Shown: piece by piece, positions 1-6,286 of the stretch
Layout: each line of letters opens with the position of its first letter
How positions within the stretch are numbered: position 1 is the stretch's first letter
Source of the DNA: DATFYI01 sp035315125
Lineage (GTDB): Bacteria > Chloroflexota > Anaerolineae > Anaerolineales > Anaerolineaceae
Reading direction: 5' to 3'
NCBI GenBank assembly: GCA_035315125.1
Contig: DATFYI010000225.1
Location: 1-12,099, forward strand
DNA: 12,099 nt
Notes under the pieces: generated by a model
What the model saw: the letters and a program-made list of their open reading frames with translations, nothing else
Told to the model about the DNA's origin: nothing
Database searches by the model: none
Translations under genes and position numbers: made by a program

Positions 1-2
1 TG

Positions 3-1289
3 CAGTTTGCTGCCACCCAGAACAACATGGCTAAAGTTTACTTTATCATGCCGGGAGGCGAGCGCCGCGAGAACCTGCTCAAGGCGATTGAATGCTGTCA
101 CCGGGCGTTGAACATCTTTACACCGGAGACCGACCCGTACCAATATGCCGCCACTCAGAACAATTTAGGCCTGGCTTATGTCGCTCTTCCGAGCCTGACG
201 AGCGCAGCGACCGCAGCGAGTGGAACGACCAGTGATCGAGTGCAGAACCTGCGCAAAGCCATTGATTGCTACCAGCAGGCGCTGCGTTTCCGCACCCGCC
301 AGGTGACCCCATCTGAATTTGCGGAGACCCAGACTAACCTGGCGGTTGCTTTTTCCAGTCTGACCGGCAGTAACCGTGCGGAAAACATGCGCAAAGCGAT
401 TGAATGTTACCGCCAGGTGCTGTCAGTCCATACGCTCAAAAGCGCTCCGCTGCAGTATGCCGCCGCGCAATGCAGCCTGGGAGCAGCTCTTTATGCCTTG
501 CCTGGCGGGGATCGAGCCGAGAATTTGCAAAACGCCATTGAATGTTACCAGCAGGCCCTGCTTGTTTACACCCCCGAAGCCGAGCCGATGAAATATGCCG
601 CCGCTCAAAACGACCTGGGCCTGGCCTATGCCGCCTTGCCAGCCGGCGACCGTCAGGAAAATCTGCAAACGGCCTATCAATGTTACCAGCAGGCGCTGCG
701 CATTCGCAGCCCCTTTACGGTCCCATTAGAATACGCTGCCACCCAGCACAACCTGGGCAGCGTTTACTATTCCCTGCTGATCGGCGATCACCTGGAGAAC
801 CTGAACCAGGCCATCGACCTCTACCAGGAGGCGCTGCTCTACCGTACTCCGGAGCTTGCTCCTCTGGAATATGCAGAAACTCAGAACAACCTGGGCGCGG
901 CTTATTCAGCACTGCCCACCATCGATAAGGCGGGAAACCTGCGTAATGCAATCGAATGCTTCCAGCAGGCGCTCCGCTTTCGTACCCGCGAGCTCGTCCC
1001 GCAGGATTATGCCATGACCCAGAAAAACCTGGGCCAGGCTTATTACGATCTCCCGACTGTCGACCGGGCGGATAGCCTGCCGAAAGCGATTGAATGTTAT
1101 AAACAGGCTCTGACCGTTTATTCTTCCCGCTCCTATCCGCTGGATTACGCCAGCACGCAGAACAGCCTGGGCAATGCCTACGCCGCACTGCCGAGCGTGG
1201 AGAGCCGCGATAAGGCGGAGAGCATACGCAAGGCGATTGAATGCTACCAGCAGGCCCTGCGTTTCCGCACGCCCGAGGCTGCTCCGCTG
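3..1289 (+). repeat. Tandem array of nine 46-codon TPR-like repeats
   Basis: The repeat consensus is roughly YAATQNNLGxAYxALP, then GDRAENLRKAIECYQQAL, then a variable tail ending in P. The Ala codon of the AIxCY motif falls at 84, 258, 396, 534, 672, 810, 948, 1086 and 1233. Six consecutive intervals are exactly 138 nt. The first interval is 174 nt, because of a 12-residue Ser/Ala/Thr-rich insertion in repeat 2, and the last is 147 nt (three extra residues). The array is cut by the window start, so the real number of repeats is higher or unknown. Repeats of this kind are typical of CHAT-associated TPR proteins. Confidence 0.9.
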
Positions 1290-2849
1290 GACTGCCGGCG
1301 GTCAGCGCAAAGCCTGGCCGATTTATTTTTGGAACAAAAACGCTGGCGCGAAGCCTACGCCGCTTACCACCTGGCCTTTCTGGCCACCGAGAGGTTGTTT
1401 CGCTACGCTTTCCGTCCGGACAGCCGGCAGATTGAAATGCAATCCAATGCCGCCCTGTACCGGAATATGGTCATGACCTGCCTGCGTCTGTCGAACGATC
1501 CCGGCTGCCGGCGTGAGGGCCTGGTGGCGGCCGAAGCGGGCAAAGCGCGTGTTTTTCTGGATCAGATGGGGCAGGCGGATTATCCCGCACCGGCGGGTGT
1601 ACCGGAAACATGGATCAATGAAGAAAGCCAGTTGCTGGCGCAATTGCGCATGCTGGAAATTGCCGCCCACGAGGCCAACCTGTCTGCTGAAAAGCGGGCG
1701 CAGTATGCCGGCCAGCGCAGTACCTTACAGGAACAGTTGGAGCAGTTTTGGAAGCAGTTGGTGACGGAATATCCGCAGGCTCAAGACTACGTGGATTTGC
1801 GCCGCGGACAAAGCCCCAGTTGGAAAAACTTGCAGGAGTTGGCTGCCAGCCTTGGCCCACTTACTGCCCTGGTTGAATTCTATATGCAGGAGGATGAAAT
1901 TGGTGCCTTTGTGTTGTGCACCGATCAGGCCGCCCCGCAGGTCTTTTCGCTGCCAATCGGCCGCCAGCGCATGTTCGATGAGTTTCTAAACCCTTACATC
2001 GATGAAACCCTCAACCGCAACCCCAGCCGGCGCTACGACCACAAATGGCTGGCCCTGGGTGATGAGCTGTTGGCGCCGCTGCAGGATGCGCTGAAATATG
2101 CCCGGCTGGTGTATTTCATTCCACACGGCTGGCTGCACCTGCTGCCGCTGCACGCACTGACGGTCAACGGCGAGCCATTTATCCAACAAAAAGCGGTGGC
2201 CTATGCGCCCTCGGCCGCCATGCTGGCCCGCACTCTGGCGCGCAGACCCAGCCAGCCCGTCATCCAATCGGCGCTGGTGGCCGGCTACTATCCTTCCGGG
2301 GAAACCGTTGAAAAGGAACCGCTTTTGAGTGAAGCCGGGGATATCGCCGCCTATTTCAAGACAAGCCCACACCTGAATGAAGCCGCCAGCCTGGAGCAAT
2401 TGGAAGGCCCTTTGCAAGCAGCCGGGCTGGTGCATTTTTCGTGTCATGCCTATTTGAACGGCAGCGACCCGTTAGCCTCTTCCGTGCAACTGGCCGGCGG
2501 CGCCATCACCGTGCGCCAGTGGATGTCCCTTCGTCTGCAGGCCGAGCTGGTCACTTTGAGCGCCTGCCAGGCCGGTTTAAGGGATATTAACTCGGGTAAT
2601 GACATCAGCGGGCTCAGCCGCGCCTTCCTGTACGCCGGAGCTCGCTCGAATTTGCTGACGCTCTGGAGCGCGGCCGGGCCAACCACCCCGCAATGGATGA
2701 GCAGCTTTTACCAAAAAGCCTGGAGCCCGGATGGGCAGCCGCTGCAAAGCAAAGCGCTGGCCTTCCAACAGGCCGTGCTGGAGCTGCGCCAGGAGCAGCC
2801 GGACCCGTATTACTGGGCGCCGTTTGTCCTGATGGGTGAGGCTGGGTAA
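3..2849 (+). CDS. TPR-repeat CHAT-domain (caspase-like) protease, 5'-truncated by the window edge
   Basis: This is a cysteine protease of the CHAT family (clan CD, related to caspases) with a long N-terminal repeat array, probably cytoplasmic. The first ATG, at 27, is not the true start: the frame is open to position 3, and those codons (QFAATQNN) complete the first repeat unit. Numbering from that ATG, nine TPR-like repeats of about 46 residues run to about residue 421, then a divergent last TPR and a helical linker to about 600. The CHAT domain fills about 610-940. Visible hallmarks are the PHGWLHLLPLHAL motif (699-711), the catalytic His in HFSCHA (H807), the catalytic Cys in LSACQAG (C847), the SRAFLYAGARSNLLTLW segment and the terminal YYWAPFVLMG. 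Both catalytic residues are present, so it should be active. In known CHAT systems the repeats sense a partner and the protease cuts a neighbouring protein. The next gene, 9 nt downstream, is the obvious candidate partner. An N-terminal domain may lie upstream of the window. Confidence 0.93.
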   Translation, partial: QFAATQNNMAKVYFIMPGGERRENLLKAIECCHRALNIFTPETDPYQYAATQNNLGLAYVALPSLTSAATAASGTTSDRVQNLRKAIDCYQQALRFRTRQVTPSEFAETQTNLAVAFSSLTGSNRAENMRKAIECYRQVLSVHTLKSAPLQYAAAQCSLGAALYALPGGDRAENLQNAIECYQQALLVYTPEAEPMKYAAAQNDLGLAYAALPAGDRQENLQTAYQCYQQALRIRSPFTVPLEYAATQHNLGSVYYSLLIGDHLENLNQAIDLYQEALLYRTPELAPLEYAETQNNLGAAYSALPTIDKAGNLRNAIECFQQALRFRTRELVPQDYAMTQKNLGQAYYDLPTVDRADSLPKAIECYKQALTVYSSRSYPLDYASTQNSLGNAYAALPSVESRDKAESIRKAIECYQQALRFRTPEAAPLDCRRSAQSLADLFLEQKRWREAYAAYHLAFLATERLFRYAFRPDSRQIEMQSNAALYRNMVMTCLRLSNDPGCRREGLVAAEAGKARVFLDQMGQADYPAPAGVPETWINEESQLLAQLRMLEIAAHEANLSAEKRAQYAGQRSTLQEQLEQFWKQLVTEYPQAQDYVDLRRGQSPSWKNLQELAASLGPLTALVEFYMQEDEIGAFVLCTDQAAPQVFSLPIGRQRMFDEFLNPYIDETLNRNPSRRYDHKWLALGDELLAPLQDALKYARLVYFIPHGWLHLLPLHALTVNGEPFIQQKAVAYAPSAAMLARTLARRPSQPVIQSALVAGYYPSGETVEKEPLLSEAGDIAAYFKTSPHLNEAASLEQLEGPLQAAGLVHFSCHAYLNGSDPLASSVQLAGGAITVRQWMSLRLQAELVTLSACQAGLRDINSGNDISGLSRAFLYAGARSNLLTLWSAAGPTTPQWMSSFYQKAWSPDGQPLQSKALAFQQAVLELRQEQPDPYYWAPFVLMGEAG

Positions 2850-2858
2850 GAACTTCCG

Positions 2859-3584
2859 ATGAGCGAGTTCTGGTACGAAGACGAGTTGTCCATTGCTGAA
2901 CCGGCCCTGAGCGGGGTCTCAAAAAAGATTGCCCGCTCGCTCAAGAGCGAGGCTCAGCCGGTGGCGGATGAGCTGGCCCAGGCCGGGCGCGGCCTGGTGC
3001 GCGCCTACAAGCCGGATTGGAAGGAGCTTAAAGCGGCCGAGATGAAAAACCTGCTGGATTCAGGCCAAAAGCCGCGGCTTTTTAAGGCCCGGCTGGTGTT
3101 TGAATTTGAAATCCCAAAAAAGAATTTTGACCGGGGGGCGCGTTTTGTGTATGCGCGCTGCCAGGCGGCCATCCGCTCGCTGGGGGGACCGTTCCTGCCG
3201 GAAGTATACGACCTTTACCCGCAGGAGTTATACGAGGGCGAGCAGCAAAAAATCAGCCTGAAGTTTGGGCCTTCGATTACGGTTGGGAAAGTGGGCGCCT
3301 CGCTGGGGGAAATCGGAGCGGACATCGCCCTGGGGCAGGTGGCGCCGGTGGTGGTGGGCTATTTTGGCGATCAGAAGCAAGACCCGCACTGGGAGCTGCG
3401 ACCCAGAAGCAGATCCTTGTTGGGACGGCAGTATTTGTGGCTGGTGCTATCTATGCCGGAGGGCTGCCAGGGTATACGCCTGTCCAGCCGGGTGGATGCC
3501 GAGATCCAGACTAAATTCGGCCTGCTGCCGGTCGGGCCAAAGACCAGCGCCTGGGACGACCGGCCAAGTATTATAATACGGTAA
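2859..3584 (+). CDS. Unrecognised 241-residue protein paired with the CHAT protease
   Basis: I do not recognise this family. It starts 9 nt after the protease stop with no strong Shine-Dalgarno sequence, so translation is probably coupled to the gene before. The N-terminal third (about 1-75) is charged and probably helical. From about 78 it becomes strand-like: KARLVFEFEIP, a charged region to about 130, then a Gly- and Val-rich stretch (about 137-168, containing SITVGKVGASLGEIGADIALG) with alternating polarity. A basic segment (WELRPRSRS) and a hydrophobic strand (YLWLVLSMP) follow. The C-terminus ends in DDRPSIIIR. There is no signal peptide and no clear alpha-helical membrane segment. From position it may be a substrate, regulator or effector of the CHAT protease, possibly one with a membrane-inserting beta region. 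That is inference from context only. The N-terminus lacks the Cys near residues 3-7 that marks bacterial gasdermins. Confidence 0.85.
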   Translation: MSEFWYEDELSIAEPALSGVSKKIARSLKSEAQPVADELAQAGRGLVRAYKPDWKELKAAEMKNLLDSGQKPRLFKARLVFEFEIPKKNFDRGARFVYARCQAAIRSLGGPFLPEVYDLYPQELYEGEQQKISLKFGPSITVGKVGASLGEIGADIALGQVAPVVVGYFGDQKQDPHWELRPRSRSLLGRQYLWLVLSMPEGCQGIRLSSRVDAEIQTKFGLLPVGPKTSAWDDRPSIIIR

Positions 3585-3923
3585 ATAAATATAATAATTT
3601 TACTCAATAATGGTTATAATAAAGACATACCTGAAAGTATGCATATCCTATCCTATTTTCAGATATTTACGTGGGTATAAATTTATGGAAGAACCTGTTC
3701 CATTCGCTCATAGGCATTACCACTGACCAGGGAAAAAACAGCTCTGGACGTGCTCACTCAGCAATAGCCATCCTTCCGGTGTTGGAGCGTCCGGCAAAGC
3801 CGCCGTTCCGGCGAGATTGAATCGCGTCTCCGGAAGCCATTGGCGGTCATCTGTGTGCGGGTTTATCCAGGGAAATGGAGCAAACTCTGCGCATATTTCT
3901 GGGAAAAGCTTGGGAATGAAACT
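3585..3923. other. Intergenic region with inverted repeats, no assigned gene
   Basis: This 339-nt gap separates the CHAT cassette from the ATP-grasp genes. Its first 100 nt are very A+T-rich and carry TATAAT-like boxes (one at 3615-3620), but no convincing -35 element. Short inverted repeats include a 6-bp stem at 3631-3636/3657-3662, ATGGAA/TTCCAT at 3685-3690/3698-3703 and a CGCCG-TTC-CGGCG hairpin near 3801-3813. From about 3710 the base composition turns G+C-rich, as in neighbouring genes. The minus strand there is open over 3717-3959 with coding-like composition, but it begins inside the next gene and has no ribosome binding site, so it is not called as a gene. It could be a gene remnant or a structured leader. 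No clear terminator was found for the CHAT cassette. Confidence 0.6.
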
Positions 3924-4991
3924 ATGAACATTGGAATTGTGTACAACTCTTTCGCGCATAAGAACCCCCTGCCGGAAGAAAAAGAGATGAGGGATACGGG
4001 ATTATCGATCGGAAAACACCTGTCAAGGCTCGGGCACCGTGTGCGTTATTTCGATATGGACAACCCGCACAGCATTGAAGCATTATGCTCCAGCAAGCTT
4101 GAAGTGGCCATCAATGCTTGCGAACGCATCCACGATGATGCGCGCGGCGAAGTTTATGCGGCCGCATTGCTCGAATTTCTGGGTATTCCGCATACCCGCA
4201 CCAGCTCGTGGTTGATTGCGCAGGGCATCAGCAAAGCGCGCGTGAAATCCATTTTGAGTTATTACCACATACCCACGCCGCGTTTTCAGATATTCAAGAC
4301 TGCCGAGGAAGAGCTGGACGGATGCCTGCAATTCCCGCTGTTTGTTAAATGCCAATCCTGCGAGAACAGCATTGGCATTGACCAGAATTCTCTCGTGCAG
4401 GACCGGCAGCAGTTACATACCAAAGTCAATCAGATTCTCAACCAGTTCCACCAACCCGCCTTGGTAGAGGAATATATCGACGGGCGCGAGTTCAGCGTGG
4501 CCATCCTGCCCGGCCGGGTTGACCAGGTTTTGCCGATCTCTGAGATCGTTTTTCGCGATCTGCCGCCCGAGCGCCGCTTCCTGGATTACGATTCCAAGTG
4601 GATGGCCGCTAGCGAGGCATACCAGAAGACCGTCCCGGTTTGCCCGGCCTGCTTGACGGAGCCAGAGCGCCGTGTCATTAGCGCCACGGCCCTGCGCTGT
4701 TTCAAGATCCTGGGTCTCGATTCGTATGCCCGTATCGATATGCGTTATCGGGATAATACACCTTACGTGCTGGAGGTCAACCAGAACCCCAGCATCAGCG
4801 AAGAAGGCAGCGGTTACGTGCGCACCTGTACCGGCTTCGGCCTGGATTATGCTGCCATGATTAATGTTTTATTGCGTAATGCCATTGTGAGGAAAAGTGA
4901 AGGTTTGTCTGCTCGAACCGCCAGAACCGGATCCGGCTACCGCAGCAAAGATGCAGCAGATCTATTCCAGTTTGGTAAGTCTCGGCTATGA
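3924..4991 (+). CDS. ATP-grasp ligase of the D-Ala-D-Ala ligase-like family (COG1181 type)
   Basis: This is an ATP-dependent carboxylate-amine ligase, expected to be cytoplasmic, that joins an amino acid or peptide through an acyl-phosphate. The start is placed at the ATG giving MNIGIVYNSF, which matches the usual N-terminal strand of the family; the ATG at 3840 would add 28 residues unlike it. The protein is 355 residues. Visible elements are the N-terminal ligase domain (GEVYAAALLEFLGIPHT), the ATP-binding lysine in VKCQSCENSIGI (K142), EEYIDGREFSV, DYDSKW, then ARIDMR (R270, D272) and LEVNQNPSI (E284 and N286, metal ligands). The PGMT segment that shapes the D-Ala pocket in true Ddl is replaced by NPSISEEGSG, so D-Ala-D-Ala synthesis is unlikely and the real substrate is unknown. 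The last 30 or so residues overlap the next gene and are not family-like. Confidence 0.87.
   Translation: MNIGIVYNSFAHKNPLPEEKEMRDTGLSIGKHLSRLGHRVRYFDMDNPHSIEALCSSKLEVAINACERIHDDARGEVYAAALLEFLGIPHTRTSSWLIAQGISKARVKSILSYYHIPTPRFQIFKTAEEELDGCLQFPLFVKCQSCENSIGIDQNSLVQDRQQLHTKVNQILNQFHQPALVEEYIDGREFSVAILPGRVDQVLPISEIVFRDLPPERRFLDYDSKWMAASEAYQKTVPVCPACLTEPERRVISATALRCFKILGLDSYARIDMRYRDNTPYVLEVNQNPSISEEGSGYVRTCTGFGLDYAAMINVLLRNAIVRKSEGLSARTARTGSGYRSKDAADLFQFGKSRL
4888..4893 (+). promoter_or_regulatory. Ribosome binding site deciding a GTG start
   Basis: TGAGGA lies 3 nt before a GTG at 4897, inside the 3' end of the preceding gene. It supports starting the second ATP-grasp-like protein at MKVCLLEPP despite the 95-nt overlap. 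The spacing is a little short. Confidence 0.6.
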
Positions 4992-5709
4992 GGTGATCGA
5001 ACGGGGTTGTAGCTCGGCCCTGTTTGCAGACATCAGGCTGGACCAACCGGACGTGGTTTTCAATCTGTGCAGCATCTATGATTGGGACAAGACCTATCTG
5101 CTACCAGGCGTGCTCGAGATTGCCGAAGTGCGTTATACCGGATCGGGCATCCTGGGCCTGTCGCTGGCGCGCAATTACAGCAAATTATTTCCGCTGCTGT
5201 TCAAGGCCGGGCTGCAGGTGCCGGGCTTTGTCGTGCTGCCGGCCGGTAAGCCCGCCCCGGACGGTCTGCGTTATCCACTGGCGCTCTGGCGGGATGGCCA
5301 GCCGCGGGCCCTGCGCGTGCAGCATGAACAAGGGCTGCTCCAGGCGCTGGCTCAATGCCCGGCTGCTGAGGAAGTCTTATTGCTGGAGCAGCCGGATGGC
5401 GAGCGGCTGAGCCTGTACTTGCTGGATGGTTTGCCTATCCTGAATACGTGCGCGAGTTCAGCCGACCCGGCCGGCCTGCCCTGCTTGAGGGCGGCCCAGC
5501 AAGCCTATGACCTGTTGGAAGCCCGGGGATTGGCGCGTTTCGATTTTATCGAGTCGGCCGCAGAGCCGCTTTTGGAACAGATTGAGCTTGCGCCGGACCC
5601 TATGGAAGAACAATTCCTGGCAAGCGCGGCGGCCGGCGGCTGGGATAAACAGCGCCTGCTGAAAATGCTGGTGCTACATGCCGCCCGAGACGCTGCCGCA
5701 GGCGGTTAG
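4897..5709 (+). CDS. Degenerate ATP-grasp / D-Ala-D-Ala ligase-like protein, probable pseudoenzyme
   Basis: This 270-residue protein resembles the same ligase family as its neighbour but is shorter and has lost key residues. The N-terminal half is recognisable: MKVCLLEP, then PDVVFNLCSIYDWDKTYLLPGVLEIAEVRYTGSG (about 50-83), which is the family's signature of an N-terminal domain ending in a TGS motif, and KAGLQVPGFVVL. In the ATP-grasp half the lysine expected after the strand is replaced (YPLALWRDGQ). ARFDF survives, but the metal-binding LExN motif is LEQIELAPD. It starts at GTG with a ribosome binding site and overlaps the upstream gene by 95 nt in another frame, implying tight co-translation. 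It may be a regulatory or structural partner of the active ligase, or bind a substrate. Catalysis by the classical ATP-grasp mechanism looks unlikely, though this is a reading by eye. Confidence 0.78.
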   Translation: MKVCLLEPPEPDPATAAKMQQIYSSLVSLGYEVIERGCSSALFADIRLDQPDVVFNLCSIYDWDKTYLLPGVLEIAEVRYTGSGILGLSLARNYSKLFPLLFKAGLQVPGFVVLPAGKPAPDGLRYPLALWRDGQPRALRVQHEQGLLQALAQCPAAEEVLLLEQPDGERLSLYLLDGLPILNTCASSADPAGLPCLRAAQQAYDLLEARGLARFDFIESAAEPLLEQIELAPDPMEEQFLASAAAGGWDKQRLLKMLVLHAARDAAAGG

Positions 5710-5727
5710 CAAGGTATACTTCGCATC

Positions 5728-5733
5728 AAGGAG
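5728..5733 (+). promoter_or_regulatory. Strong Shine-Dalgarno for the GNAT gene
   Basis: AAGGAG sits 7 nt before the ATG at 5741, an ideal spacing. It fixes the acetyltransferase start and suggests independent, efficient initiation, although only 31 nt separate it from the preceding gene. Confidence 0.75.
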
Positions 5734-5740
5734 AAGCTAG

Positions 5741-6235
5741 ATGATCGTTACACCGGCAGTTACCATCCGGCAGTTGCTCTGGCAGACGGACGACATCCGG
5801 CAGTTGCTGGAGATTGAGCGTGCCTCCTTCAACCGCTACGACGCTTATTCAGTAGAAGATTTCGAACGCTGGTGCCATTACAACCCGGACTTGTGCCAGG
5901 CGGCAGAGCTGGATGGGCGCATGGCCGGTTACCTGCTGGCGCGCCTGCTGACCGGTTTTTGCGACCTGGGCTCGCTGGCGATAGCCCCCGCCTACCGGCG
6001 CGCTGGGGTTGGCCGGGCTTTGCTGGCTGAGCTCGAGCAGCGTTTGAATGCAGCGGGGGTGCCTGAAATCCAGTTGGAAGTTCGCACCAGTAACCGGAGC
6101 GGCCTGGCCTTCTGGCGGCAGATGGGCTTCGTCCCATTTGGAACGCTGCCCGCTTTCTATCAGGATGGCGAAGATGCCGTCAGGATGAGGAAGGAATTGG
6201 AGATAAGCAGACCGGATTGGCTGAGACCAGAATAA
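5741..6235 (+). CDS. GNAT-family N-acetyltransferase, RimI-like
   Basis: This 164-residue protein transfers an acetyl group from acetyl-CoA to an amine, in the cytoplasm. The N-terminal part (about 8-47: IRQLLWQTDDIRQLLEIERASF) and the AGYLLA strand (about 62-67) follow the GNAT fold. The pyrophosphate-binding loop is LAIAPAYRRAGVGRALL (R86-A93 carries the R-R-x-G-x-G-R signature). LEVRTSNRSGLAFWRQMGFVPFGTLPAFYQDGEDAVRM closes the domain and is much like RimI, which acetylates a ribosomal protein N-terminus. The short N-terminal extension and the ligase neighbours fit a small-molecule or peptide substrate as well, so no gene name is given. It is the third gene of a same-strand set after the two ATP-grasp proteins, and ends 51 nt before a convergent gene. 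No clear terminator was found in that gap. Confidence 0.9.
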   Translation: MIVTPAVTIRQLLWQTDDIRQLLEIERASFNRYDAYSVEDFERWCHYNPDLCQAAELDGRMAGYLLARLLTGFCDLGSLAIAPAYRRAGVGRALLAELEQRLNAAGVPEIQLEVRTSNRSGLAFWRQMGFVPFGTLPAFYQDGEDAVRMRKELEISRPDWLRPE

Positions 6236-6286
6236 AAATCAATCGCGCCCCGGTAATGCGAATGAAAGAATTAAGCAACGAAGCTG

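Noticed and set aside
715..1188. Long open frames antisense to or out of frame with the CHAT gene (for example 715-1188, 542-928, 1986-2447)
   Set aside because: They mirror the repetitive G+C-rich coding strand, have odd compositions and no ribosome binding sites.
3..1289. Regularly spaced DNA repeats as a CRISPR array or satellite
   Set aside because: The 138-nt period is exactly 46 codons, the repeats vary in sequence and encode a protein repeat.
3..2849. The CHAT protease as Csx29 of a type III-E CRISPR system
   Set aside because: No Cas7-11-like gene or CRISPR array is in the window, and the repeat type is the common CHAT-TPR kind.
2859..3584. The CHAT partner as a bacterial gasdermin
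   Set aside because: It lacks an N-terminal Cys at the expected place and no gasdermin signature is recognised by eye; structure prediction would be decisive.
3840..3923. Earlier ATG (3840) as the start of the first ATP-grasp gene
   Set aside because: The 28 extra residues do not resemble the family, while the ATG at 3924 gives the normal N-terminal strand MNIGIVYNSF.
3717..3959. Minus-strand open frame of 80 codons
   Set aside because: It begins inside the ATP-grasp gene, has no ribosome binding site and no recognised domain; at most a remnant.
6236..6286. Terminator between the convergent GNAT and GH79-like genes
   Set aside because: No stem with a T-tract is visible in the 51-nt gap on either strand.
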